Assembly (NCBI GenBank): GCA_965242915.1
Contig: CBDETN010000020.1
Location: 23,707-87,706 of the forward strand
DNA length: 64,000 nucleotides
Direction: 5' to 3'
Origin: CAJXII01 sp965242915
Lineage (GTDB): Bacteria; Campylobacterota; Campylobacteria; Campylobacterales; Arcobacteraceae
Position numbers and translations under genes: made by a program. The number at the start of each line of letters is the position of its first letter. The stretch's first letter is position 1. Under the pieces are notes generated by a model, which was not told where the DNA came from, did not search any database, and saw only the letters and a list, made by a program, of their open reading frames with translations. Below, one piece after another: positions 1 through 8,250 of the stretch.

Positions 1-1
1 A

Positions 2-736
2 CAAGCTTTAATAATAGAACAATCAAAAGCAGCAGCAATGGGTGAAATGATAGCGATGTTAGCACATCAATGGCGACAACCGCTTCAAGCAATTGCAATG
101 TTAATTCAACAACTGACATTAGAAAAAATGTTGGATGATGAACTAAGTGATGAAACTTTAAACAAAGTAGTAGCTAGTACTCAAAAACAATTAGATTATA
201 TGAGTAAAACTATCGATGATTTCAGAGATTTCTTTAGACCAGATAAAGCAAAAGATAAAATACGAGTAAATGCTTTAATTGAAAAAGCCAGAGAATTAAT
301 AGCATATACTTTAAAGGTAGATAGTATTGACCTTATTTTAGATATTGAAGATGATATTGAAATAAATGTACATATTAATGAAATAGTACAAGTTTTAATC
401 AATATTATAAAAAATGCAAGGGATGCTTTAATCGAAACTGATATTTGCGACAAGTCGAATTCTACTTCGTGCCATGAAAATAGAACTATAATCATTAAGT
501 CGTATAAAGATGGTGATAATCTACAAATAAAAATCAAAGATAATGCAGGGGGAATACCTAATGCAGCAATTAGTAAAATATTTGATGCATATTTTACTAC
601 AAAAAAGAATAAAAATGGCACAGGATTAGGCCTATATATGAGTAAAAATATTATAGAAAATCATGGTCAAGGATTATTGTCGGTAAAGAATGAAGATGAT
701 GGAGCTGTATTTAAAATAACGCTTCCAATATATTAA
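2..736 (+). CDS. Sensor histidine kinase, C-terminal part (5' end outside window)
   Basis: The frame is open from base 2, so this is the kinase core of a longer sensor protein whose input domain lies upstream. The phospho-acceptor box is AHQWRQPL, the variant common in Campylobacterota sensor kinases. The ATPase domain shows the N box (NIIKNARDAL), the G1 box (DNAGGIP) and the G2 box (GTGLGLYMSKNI). It should autophosphorylate on the His of the H box and pass phosphate to a response regulator that is not visible here. Residues coded by about 442-480, between the N and G1 boxes, look like an in-frame insertion of a short palindromic repeat. Nothing shows the signal it senses. Confidence 0.9.
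   Translation, partial: QALIIEQSKAAAMGEMIAMLAHQWRQPLQAIAMLIQQLTLEKMLDDELSDETLNKVVASTQKQLDYMSKTIDDFRDFFRPDKAKDKIRVNALIEKARELIAYTLKVDSIDLILDIEDDIEINVHINEIVQVLINIIKNARDALIETDICDKSNSTSCHENRTIIIKSYKDGDNLQIKIKDNAGGIPNAAISKIFDAYFTTKKNKNGTGLGLYMSKNIIENHGQGLLSVKNEDDGAVFKITLPIY
442..480 (+). repeat. Short palindromic repeat, family 1, inside the kinase gene
   Basis: The stretch begins ATTTGCGAC and holds the small palindrome CGACAAGTCG followed by GAATTCTACTTCG and CCATGA. Closely similar sequences occur at 44151-44186 (start of leuD) and 46538-46574 (IS256 transposase). Here it keeps the reading frame and adds about 12 residues. Interpretation as a dispersed protein-invading repeat is inference from the copies in this window. 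Confidence 0.55.
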
Positions 737-809
737 TAACCCTTTATATAAGCTATTTAGGAAGCATCTAATTATTGATTATGCTAAAGCTGTGTTATCA
801 TTGTGCCAA

Positions 810-944
810 CTATTGAAGAAGAAATGAGCCACGAGATTTTCTCTCATATTTAATATATTTTGCATATACTTGTAGAGTAATACTAGAGTTTTTATGCCCT
901 AGTGTACAATGCCGAAATTCCAAGCTTTTAAGTATCGATTAGAT
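810..944 (-). pseudogene. Tyrosine recombinase (XerC/D-like integrase), C-terminal stump
   Basis: Read on the minus strand, this encodes the last catalytic block of a tyrosine recombinase: LGHKNSSITLQVYAKY, with the box II His and the Tyr nucleophile (VYAKY), ending at a TAG at 810-812. The rest of the gene is missing, because IS3 copy A1 begins directly upstream at 945. It is probably a relic of an integrated element. It cannot be functional as it stands. Confidence 0.7.
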
Positions 945-2264
945 TATAATACCCCAAGAAAATAAGAACGAAAAAATAAGATTCTTATTCCTAAAAAGTT
1001 AAAATAATAAAATATTTAATAGGGGTAAAAAATGAGTACAAAAAGAAGAATATTTACAGCAGAATTTAAAACAAAAATTGTTTTAGAAGTTTTAAAAGGT
1101 GAAAAGACTTTAAATGAGATAGCAAGTAAAAATAATATAACACCTAAAAATATCCAAAATTGGAAGAAGATATTTTTGGATAATGCAGAGTTGGCAATGG
1201 AGCCTGCAAAGGCTATCAAAGAATATAAAGACGAAAACTTAAAATTACAATCTAAAATAGATGATTATGCAAAGATAGTAGGTAAAATGACAGTTGAAAA
1301 GGAATGGCTTGAGGAAAAGCTACAAAGCTTGGACTTATCTAATAAAAAAGAGTTGATAGAGTCTAAGCTAACATATATTTCAGTATCAACTCAATGTAAA
1401 CTTATAAAATTAAATCCAAGCAGCTTATATTATAAGCCTATAGAAAATAAGCATAAAATATCACTCAAAGATAAGATAAATGATATTTATGAGCAAATAC
1501 CAATATATGGAGCTTTAAAAGTTCATCAGCAACTTTTAGAAGATGGATACAATATAAGTTTGAATACTGTTTATAAATATAGACAAGAGATGGGTTTAAA
1601 GCCAATATTAGCAGTTAAACCAATAAATCTATCAATAATAAAAAATACTCTTACAAGCTTAGAGGAGTTGACATAGTAAAAGCAAATCAAGTATGGAGTA
1701 CGGATATAACATATATCAAGATTAATGGCGGCATGGTTTATTTAGCAGCTATAATTGATTGGTATTCTAAAGCTGTACTATCTTGGAAAATATCCAACAC
1801 TATGGATTCAGCTTTAACAATGGATGTTCTAAATGAAGCATTATCGCTATATGGTAAACCTGAAATATTTAATACAGATCAAGGCAGTCAATACACAAGT
1901 CATATCCATACACAGACTTTAAAAGATAATGGCATCATTATCTCAATGGATGGTAAAGGTAGAGCTACTGATAATATTTGTATAGAGAGATTCTGGCGAA
2001 GTGCAAAAGTTGAAAGAATTTATCTAAATGAATATAACACAATTAAAGAGTTAAAAACTGATGTGAAAGATTATATTGATTTTTATAATCATAAAAGATT
2101 TCATCAAACTTTAAATTATAAAAAACCAATGAGTTTTTATTATGATAGTTTAAAAATTAATAATAAGGATTATGATAAATTAGTTGAAATTGTGGCATAA
2201 GGTAACAGGTGAAAAAGAGAATAAGGATTTAGAAAAAGTTGTCTTGTCTTCTTGGGGTATTATA
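945..2264 (+). mobile_element. IS3-family element type A, copy A1 (13-bp deletion)
   Basis: The ends are inverted repeats, TATAATACCCCAAGAA on the left and its complement on the right. The same element occurs at 20258-21590, 46848-48180, 54128-55450 and 56701-58033. This copy is 1320 bp rather than 1333 because 13 bp are missing near 1637. The two flanks are unrelated: an integrase stump on the left and the middle of an IS21 istA gene on the right. No target duplication is seen. The junction therefore looks like the product of recombination or deletion rather than a simple insertion. Confidence 0.9.
1032..2200 (+). pseudogene. IS3-type A transposase, frameshifted
   Basis: The gene has an N-terminal helix-turn-helix (residues ~1-55), a coiled coil, an HTH_21 segment and the integrase core of the intact 393-residue protein. 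A 13-bp deletion after the SNLSI-equivalent region (near 1637) shifts the frame, so a 214-residue N-terminal product stops at 1676. The catalytic part is open again from 1733 to 2200. A frameshift of this kind should abolish transposase activity for this copy, although its ends could still be moved in trans. Confidence 0.88.
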
Positions 2265-2757
2265 CTCAGTACCATTTAAATATTTAGGAGAAAAAGTAGA
2301 GGTAAGATACTCAACATCTACAGTTGAGATTTATCATAAATCAAAGCTAATTGCCACACATCCAAGATATTATGATAGTGAATATTCAACTATTAAAGAG
2401 CACCAACCTGAAAATCATCAATATCAAGATGCGAAGTTTAATCCTGGAAGATATTTAAACTGGGCAAAAAGTATAGGGGTTCAAACTGTAGAGTTTACAA
2501 AGATGAAATTAGAACAAGAGCAATTTCCATCATATGCATACAGAAAACTAAATGCCATTCTTTCATTGGCAAAACAATATGAAAAATATGAAGTTGATTT
2601 AGCTTTAGGATATGCAATGAGTATTAATGCCACTACAGTTGCATCTATAAAATCAATATTATCAAAAAAGCTTTATTATAAAAAGCCTGCTAATAATATT
2701 ATAAATATAGCACAAAATAACCACAGTAATATTCGTGGTAATACAGAATATAAATAA
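2265..2757 (+). pseudogene. istA: istA transposase, C-terminal fragment
   Basis: From YSVPFKYLGEK onward the frame matches the C-terminal part of the complete IstA encoded at 37062-38585, ending at the same stop. The N-terminal HTH and all three DDE residues are missing, so it cannot cut DNA. A reading frame running in from the IS3 end adds a few foreign residues at its start. Confidence 0.85.
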
Positions 2758-2772
2758 AAAGGATAGAAAAAA

Positions 2773-3513
2773 ATGAACCAAGAAACAGTAACAAATAAAA
2801 TGAGTGAATTAAAATTAGAAGGCTTTAAAACAGCATACTTACGACAAATTGAAGATAGAAATTATGATAAATTATCATTTAATGAGAAACTCTACAACCT
2901 ACTTGAAGCCCAAGAGATACATCAGCACAACAGAAGGATTAAACTTAATTTTAATATATCAAAAATAAAAGATAAGCAAGCAACTTTAGAAGATTTAGTT
3001 TATAAGCAAACAAGAGGTTTAAATAAAGAACAAATTTTAGGATTAGCAAATATGGACTTTATAAGAAATTATCAAAATATTATCATTACAGGTAAAACAG
3101 GAACTGGTAAATCTTATCTCGCACAAGCACTAGCTAATCGTTCTATCATGGATGGATTTAAAGCTTATTATATTAGAGTTCCTACAATACTTGAAGATAT
3201 ATCAATCGCAAGAGCAGATGGAACATATACAAATTTCTTACGAAAACTTAGCAAATATAGTATTCTTATTTTAGATGACTTTGGAATAAATCCATTATCA
3301 GCTGATGATGCTACAAATTTATTAGAAATTATAGAAAGTAGAGTTGACTTATCATCAATAATTCTCACCTCTCAACTTCCTGTATCACAGTGGTATGATT
3401 ATTTAAATAATGATACTGTTGCTGATGCAATATTAGATAGGATTGTACATTCTTCACATAGAGTTGAACTAAAAGGTACATCAATGAGAAAAATTATGTC
3501 AAAAATAAATTAA
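2773..3513 (+). CDS. istB: IstB-like ATP-binding helper protein of IS21
   Basis: The 246-residue AAA+ ATPase carries a Walker A motif GKTGTGKS (residues ~112-119) and Walker B ILILDDFG. IstB partners IstA in IS21 transposition by selecting target DNA. The gene is intact and identical in sequence type to the copy at 36306-37046, with a good ribosome site (AAAAAGGATAG) 16 bp after istA'. Its own istA is destroyed here, so it could act only with an IstA made elsewhere. Confidence 0.92.
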   Translation: MNQETVTNKMSELKLEGFKTAYLRQIEDRNYDKLSFNEKLYNLLEAQEIHQHNRRIKLNFNISKIKDKQATLEDLVYKQTRGLNKEQILGLANMDFIRNYQNIIITGKTGTGKSYLAQALANRSIMDGFKAYYIRVPTILEDISIARADGTYTNFLRKLSKYSILILDDFGINPLSADDATNLLEIIESRVDLSSIILTSQLPVSQWYDYLNNDTVADAILDRIVHSSHRVELKGTSMRKIMSKIN

Positions 3514-3612
3514 CACTTGGACACTTTATGCTAAAATGTTGTTAGAGAATATTTCAAATTTGTAAGTGTCCAAGTGTTTGTGATACGGTGTCTTTGTTGA
3601 GTGATATTTGTA

Positions 3613-4250
3613 GTAAAAAAGAGATTATAGGTATTTGGATAGGTGAAAATGAAACTAGTAAATATTGGCTTACAGTTTTAAATGATATTCAAAAAAGAGG
3701 AGTACAAGATGTACTTATCTTTGCAATAGATGGTCTTAATGGCTTTAGTGAAGCAATTAGTGCAGTTTATCCTAAGGCAGAGATACAAAGGTGTATAGTA
3801 CATCAAATAAGAAGTTCATTAAAGTTTGTATCTTGGAAAGATAGAAAAGCAGTTGCTAAAGATTTAAAATCAGTTTATACAGCTTACACTGAAGAAGATG
3901 GACAATTAGCACTTACAGAGTTTAATGATATCTGGGGTAAAAAATATCCTAACATTACTGTTTCTTGGACAAATCACTGGTCTGAATTGTCTACATTTTT
4001 TAAATATCCAGATTCTGTGAGAAAATTAATTTATACAACAAATCCTATTGAATCTTTAAATGCTGCTATAAAAAGAAAAACTAAATCTAAGGGTTCATTT
4101 CCAACAGAAGATTCAGCTTTTAAAGTGATGTATCTGGCTTGTGCTGAACAACAAAATAAATGGAATGCTTCTAGTATTAGAAATTGGTTTGAGATTTATC
4201 CTCAACTTAGTATATTTTTTAAGGAGATTATGGCAAAATATGAGAAGTGA
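3613..4250 (+). pseudogene. IS256-family (mutator-type) transposase, C-terminal half
   Basis: The fragment begins at KKEIIGIWIGENE and runs to the normal stop. It keeps the second catalytic Asp (FAIDGLNGF), the CIVHQIR signature and the catalytic Glu (TNPIESLNA), but lacks the first Asp and the DNA-binding N-terminus. It is therefore a dead fragment. Some codons upstream of 3613 belong to the IS21 end. Confidence 0.85.
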
Positions 4251-4294
4251 TTAAAAAGAAACTGGTGGGTTTACACAGTTTATTTTACACTCTC
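3613..4294 (+). mobile_element. IS256-family element, right-hand half (truncated by IS21)
   Basis: This part corresponds to 21848-22529 of the fuller copy and ends in the right inverted repeat (…TTTATTTTACACTCTC at 4294). The left half is missing because the IS21 remnant ends inside it. The right flank is the interior of a sulfite/nitrite reductase gene, so IS256 insertion is what cut that gene. Confidence 0.85.
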
Positions 4295-4663
4295 GCCTAA
4301 GGTTAAATAACTGCCAAGTTGGGTTAAATTTATCTCTTTATATATGTCAAATATATCTTTATTTAAAATCTGATGAAATTCTATTTGTGCTCTTGCTGTC
4401 AGGATTAATTTGGTATTGTATCTCTTTGAAATTTTTAAAATTTGTTCAAACTGTTTAATTGAAATATGCCCGGCACTAACTCGCACTCGTATCATACAAA
4501 CTTCCGGAGTCATTTTAAAATTGTAAATACCGATACTTCTTAAGTAAAACCTAGATTCTTCGTCTAAATTATTAAAGTCACAATTTTTAAAGTTTTTTAA
4601 AAAATGTGACGGATGCTGTTTGTTTTTTAGTTTTTCTATACTATTTAGATTCATAAAATTCAA
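4280..4663 (-). pseudogene. Sulfite/nitrite reductase-like protein, N-terminal fragment cut by IS256
   Basis: The N-terminal ~123 residues show the ferredoxin-like half-domain of sirohaem sulfite/nitrite reductases (VRVSAGHISIKQFEQI, then LTARAQIEFHQI). Family members are several hundred residues long and carry Cys ligands for a 4Fe-4S/sirohaem centre. None are left here, because IS256 enters at 4294 and supplies the last residues and stop. It overlaps the upstream radical SAM gene by 23 bp, so the two were probably co-transcribed. The remainder of the gene is not in this window. Confidence 0.7.
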
Positions 4664-5549
4664 CGCTTGCTATAGTGTTTTTAATAATTAAACCTTTTTC
4701 TACCAGCTCCTTGAATATATTTTGAGAAGTTTCATCAAAAAGATTTTCTATATCCAAAAGGGTAAGAGGTCTCATCTTGAGTGTTTGTATGATTTCATCT
4801 TTAATAAAGAATTGTTGTTTTATTTTTTGACTGGTTCTTGCTGTAATATTTATTGGCAATTTGCCTAAATCATTTTGTATCTGTCTTAATTTCTCATAAC
4901 TAATTGGCATCACATCGTAAGCCGGCGGTCTATCAATCGTCCCTAAGTCAATTCTGTCCGGTTTTATTTTATCAAGTGCAGCTTTTAATGCTTTGATATC
5001 ATTTGTTTTATCGTTTACATCCTTAACCAAAAGTACTTCGATTACAAATTCACCTTTATAGATTTTTTTAAATTCAACCATTCCGTTTATAATGTCATCA
5101 ATATCAATATCGCCAAATGCTCTATCAATTTTACGAAAACCTTTAGGATTTGCACAGTCAAGAGAAAGTTTAACTATATCAATTTTGGATAATGTATTTT
5201 GAATATTCTTATCGTTAATATTTGCACCATTTGAAAGTATAAGGGTTTTTACATCTCCTTTTATCTTGTCTATTTCATTTATGAGTTCATCAAGATATGG
5301 ATAAAGAGTTGGCTCGCCGTTTGCCGTAAGAGTTATAACATCCAAATTTTTATGTTTTAAAAGTGAAGTTTCAAGCTCAGTTATAATTGCATCAATCGGT
5401 ACAATTTTATCTTGATGATCTGTTGTTTGTGCCGGTGCTAATTCACAATATAAACAGTCAAAATTACATTGTTTGGAATAAGGAGAGAGGTCTATCCCTA
5501 AACTCATCCCAAATCTTCGGGATGGTATAGGACCAAAAGTAAGGTTCAT
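4641..5549 (-). CDS. Radical SAM protein (wyosine-synthase-like, COG0731 type)
   Basis: This 302-residue protein has the radical SAM cluster motif CNFDCLYC (CX3CX2C, residues ~28-35) directly after the family hallmark FGPIPSRRFGMSLG. LTANGEPTLYPYLDEL provides the SAM-binding GE motif region. Proteins of this type bind a 4Fe-4S cluster and cleave SAM, but the substrate is unknown. It starts immediately after hemE ends and overlaps the reductase fragment downstream, so it sits in the hemE operon. That context hints at haem or sirohaem chemistry, which is inference only. Confidence 0.85.
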   Translation of the reverse strand: MNLTFGPIPSRRFGMSLGIDLSPYSKQCNFDCLYCELAPAQTTDHQDKIVPIDAIITELETSLLKHKNLDVITLTANGEPTLYPYLDELINEIDKIKGDVKTLILSNGANINDKNIQNTLSKIDIVKLSLDCANPKGFRKIDRAFGDIDIDDIINGMVEFKKIYKGEFVIEVLLVKDVNDKTNDIKALKAALDKIKPDRIDLGTIDRPPAYDVMPISYEKLRQIQNDLGKLPINITARTSQKIKQQFFIKDEIIQTLKMRPLTLLDIENLFDETSQNIFKELVEKGLIIKNTIASVEFYESK

Positions 5550-6590
5550 TTATTTTTTGCTAACTCTTTGACATTCACTTACAAAGTGAATTGCATTTTC
5601 TACAGGTACATCAGGAAGTATTCCATGACCTAGATTAAAGATATGTCTGCTTGTGCCCATAATATCTTGTATAGCTTCTACACTAGCTGTTGTCATCTCT
5701 TTATCATATAATCTACATGGTTCCATATTTCCTTGAAGTACGTACTTTTCACCTAATTTCTCTTTTGCCAAGCTCATTGGAGTTGACCAATCTACACCAA
5801 ATACATCAAAGTTACCATAAACTTTATCTAAAAATGTAGGAATACCTTTTGGGAACATAATAACAGGAATATGTGGATATTTTTCTTTTAAATATTCAGC
5901 AATCTCTACCATATATTTCCAAGAAAATTCATTATATAAATCAGGCTCAATAGCTGCTGCCCAAGAATCAAAGATTTGAACTACATCAATACCGGCTTCA
6001 ATTTGTTTTTCCATGTAAAGTTTTACAACTTCAGTTACTTTTGCCAAGATATTATGTAAAAGTTTAGGATTTGAATACATCATTTTTTTACAAATATTGT
6101 ATGTTTTTGTACCTTCTCCCTCAATCATATAAGTTGCAAGTGTCCAAGGAGCACCTGTAAAACCAATTAAAGCTATATCATCGCCTCTTTCATCTAACTG
6201 TTCTCTTAAAAGCTTAATAGTGTCAAATACATAAGTAAGTTTACTAGCAGCTTCATCTCCGCCTATAAGTTTATCTAGGTCAGCTTGAGTTTCTAAAGGA
6301 TCACTGAATTTTGGACCTTCTCCTTTAACAAAAGATAAATCCATACCCATCTCATCTGGAATTACTAAAATATCACTAAACAAAATAGCTGCATCAACAC
6401 CGACGATATCTAAAGGCTGAATAGTAACTTCAGCAGCTTTTTTTGGATCATGACAAAGATTTAAAAAATTTCCAGCTTCTGCTCTAACTGCCATATATTC
6501 AGGAAGGTATCTCCCCGCTTGTCTCATCATCCATACCGGTGTATAAGGTGTTTCTTTCCCAAAACATGCATCTACAAATATTTTTCCCAT
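5550..6590 (-). CDS. hemE: Uroporphyrinogen decarboxylase
   Basis: HemE removes four carboxyl groups from uroporphyrinogen III to give coproporphyrinogen III in cytoplasmic haem synthesis. The 346-residue length is normal for the family. Hallmarks are PVWMMRQAGRYLPEY near the N-terminus, with the substrate-binding Arg residues, FSDILVIPDEMG, the GFTGAPWTLATYMIEG signature, and GHGILPDVPVEN near the end. It lies between a UPF0114 gene upstream and a radical SAM gene downstream on the same strand. Confidence 0.97.
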   Translation of the reverse strand: MGKIFVDACFGKETPYTPVWMMRQAGRYLPEYMAVRAEAGNFLNLCHDPKKAAEVTIQPLDIVGVDAAILFSDILVIPDEMGMDLSFVKGEGPKFSDPLETQADLDKLIGGDEAASKLTYVFDTIKLLREQLDERGDDIALIGFTGAPWTLATYMIEGEGTKTYNICKKMMYSNPKLLHNILAKVTEVVKLYMEKQIEAGIDVVQIFDSWAAAIEPDLYNEFSWKYMVEIAEYLKEKYPHIPVIMFPKGIPTFLDKVYGNFDVFGVDWSTPMSLAKEKLGEKYVLQGNMEPCRLYDKEMTTASVEAIQDIMGTSRHIFNLGHGILPDVPVENAIHFVSECQRVSKK

Positions 6591-6620
6591 TTTATTTTTT
6601 TCCTTTAATGTTTATATGCG

Positions 6621-6641
6621 TTCCCACTCAGAGAGTGGGAA
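6621..6641. repeat. Hairpin repeat, family 2 (TTCCCACTC…GAGTGGGAA)
   Basis: This is a perfect 9-bp inverted repeat around a 3-base loop between the UPF0114 gene and hemE. The same stem occurs twice inside the heptosyltransferase gene (50841-50862, 50884-50905). A decayed form sharing GAACGCATATA-like flanks lies at 42576-42600. It has no T-run, so it does not look like a classical terminator. Confidence 0.6.
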
Positions 6642-6664
6642 CGAGTGTATTCCAAGTTTTTTTA

Positions 6665-7174
6665 TTATTTTCCAACTTTACTTAAAAAGTAAAGTCCTAT
6701 TGAAAGTGCTGCAATTGATAATGCAAAATACAGCATTTCTAAAGCTGTTGTATATTCCATATGTAAAACTTTTTGAAAAAAACTAACTACTAAAACCATT
6801 ATAATTACTTTTGCTATTTTATCTTTTAGTTGGTCAAGTGATGTGATAGCTAGTATCTTGCTTGTTGATCCATCACCCATGGCTTCATCAATATCACTAA
6901 TAAATAGTTCATATAAACCAAAAGAAAAGATAAACATAACAACAGCAATTAAGTATAAATCAACTGCTCCAATAATTCCTGCTACTATATCTTCATGGAA
7001 TTTTTCAGGATGTGCACCGGTTATTATTGTATTAAATGTATAAACTGCAACACCCCAAATATCCATGGAAGCTACGATAAAAAGTACAAACGCACCAATT
7101 AACCCGAAAACTACAGCAAGTATAACTATAAATCTACTTCGCCAAATCATACCTTCAAATAATTTCTCTAGCAC
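6665..7174 (-). CDS. UPF0114 (YqhA-type) integral membrane protein
   Basis: The 169-residue protein begins LEKLFEGMIWRSRFIVIL, the typical opening of UPF0114/YqhA proteins. It has about four hydrophobic segments (residues ~15-37, 55-85, 115-135, 145-163) and a conserved loop ELFISDIDEA. Function in the family is unknown; it is an inner-membrane protein. The start overlaps the asd stop by 7 bp, so it is translated from the gyrA-asd transcript. Confidence 0.85.
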   Translation of the reverse strand: MLEKLFEGMIWRSRFIVILAVVFGLIGAFVLFIVASMDIWGVAVYTFNTIITGAHPEKFHEDIVAGIIGAVDLYLIAVVMFIFSFGLYELFISDIDEAMGDGSTSKILAITSLDQLKDKIAKVIIMVLVVSFFQKVLHMEYTTALEMLYFALSIAALSIGLYFLSKVGK

Positions 7175-8250
7175 AGTTCATCTTTCATAAGCTCAATCCA
7201 TTTAAGTCCAATTCTTACTGAATTAGTAGCAGCTCCTACTCTTATTTGATCTGCAACATTAAAAAAGTGTAAGATATTTTTTGCATAAATATCTTTTCTA
7301 ATTCTTCCTATTAAAGTAATATCAGTATCAGTAGATAAAATTGGCATAGGATAAATTCCCTGCTCAAGATTATCCATAACTTCTACATTTTCAAAGTCAT
7401 TGATAGCTTTTCTACACTCATCTACATCTACATCAACATCTTCACCAAATGTAACGGTAATAGATTCACTATGACTTCGTAAAACTGGAACTCGAACACA
7501 TGTAGCAGCTATTTGTATCTCTTTATGAAGAATTTTTTGAGTTTCATAAACCATTTTTTCTTCCTCTTTTGTAAAACCACTCTCCATTGCTTTATCAACT
7601 TGAGGAATTACATTCAATGCAATTTGGTGCATAAATGCTTCTTTTTTAGTTTCATTTAATTTAAAAGCAAAGAAATCTTGCATCTGCATTACAAGTTCTT
7701 CCATACCGGCTTTTCCAGCTCCTGATGTTGCTTGATAAGTTGATACATCAACTCTTCTGATCCCACCACTTTGGGCATAGAGATCATCAAGAGGTTTAAG
7801 TGCTTGTACCATTTGAATAGTTGAGCAGTTTGGATTTGCAATAATTCCAGTTTCTTTCCATAGTTGTATATCTTCAGGATTAACTTCAGGCACAACTAAA
7901 GGGATATTTGGCTCCATTCTAAAATGACTTGTATTATCAATTACAACTGCACCACTTTCAACTGCAAATTTTGCAAATTTTGCAGATATACTTCCACCTG
8001 CACTAAAAAATGCGATATGAACTTCATGTTCTTCAAACACTGTATCAGTTAATTCTACTACAGGATATTCTTTTCCATTAAATTCTATATGTTTACCAAC
8101 ACTATTAGCACTTGCCAGAGGTAATAGTTCTCCAACAGGAAAATTCAGATCACGCATTACTCTAAATAACTCTTCCCCAACAGCACCAGTAGCTCCAACT
8201 ACTGCTACATTATATTTTGTCCTCGTTCCTGCGGAATTACATATACTCAT
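7168..8250 (-). CDS. asd: Aspartate-semialdehyde dehydrogenase
   Basis: Asd reduces aspartyl phosphate to aspartate semialdehyde with NADPH, the branch point to lysine/diaminopimelate, threonine and methionine. The NADP-binding loop is VVGATGAVGEE and the active-site Cys is in GIIANPNCSTIQM. Its ATG follows the gyrA stop directly, and a GAAGGAGA ribosome site lies in the gyrA end. The N-terminus carries about 11 extra residues (MSICNSAGTRT) before the usual KYNVAVVG. These are coded by a small palindrome-like insert (TTCCGCAGGAA at about 8225-8237), apparently in frame. Confidence 0.96.
   Translation of the reverse strand: MSICNSAGTRTKYNVAVVGATGAVGEELFRVMRDLNFPVGELLPLASANSVGKHIEFNGKEYPVVELTDTVFEEHEVHIAFFSAGGSISAKFAKFAVESGAVVIDNTSHFRMEPNIPLVVPEVNPEDIQLWKETGIIANPNCSTIQMVQALKPLDDLYAQSGGIRRVDVSTYQATSGAGKAGMEELVMQMQDFFAFKLNETKKEAFMHQIALNVIPQVDKAMESGFTKEEEKMVYETQKILHKEIQIAATCVRVPVLRSHSESITVTFGEDVDVDVDECRKAINDFENVEVMDNLEQGIYPMPILSTDTDITLIGRIRKDIYAKNILHFFNVADQIRVGAATNSVRIGLKWIELMKDELC
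8219..8246 (-). repeat. Possible family 1 palindromic insert at the start of asd
   Basis: Codons 2-11 of asd contain the small palindrome TTCCGCAGGAA followed by CGAGGACAAA. This resembles the GGAACTCGACCAAA found at the start of leuD. The encoded peptides share a SGTR/AGTR core followed by K. Similarity is short, so this copy is weaker than those at 442 and 44151. Confidence 0.35.

Larger units (their letters stand above)
2265..3612 (+). mobile_element. IS21-family element, right-hand part (truncated)
   Basis: This is identical in layout to the right half of the complete IS21 at 36207-38814: the istA 3' third, istB and the right terminus. The terminus ends GAGTGATATTTGTA at 3612. Its left part is lost at the border with IS3 copy A1. 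On the right it abuts an IS256 transposase at GTAAAAAAGAG, so the IS21 had inserted into that IS256. Without its left end it cannot transpose. Confidence 0.85.

Noticed and set aside
196..621. 141-codon minus-strand frame opposite the histidine kinase
   Set aside because: Antisense shadow of a convincing kinase gene with H, N and G boxes; hydrophobic composition is a by-product of the opposite strand.
6621..6641. Hairpin before hemE as a rho-independent terminator
   Set aside because: No T-run on either strand, and the same sequence is translated inside a gene elsewhere, so it is listed as a dispersed repeat.
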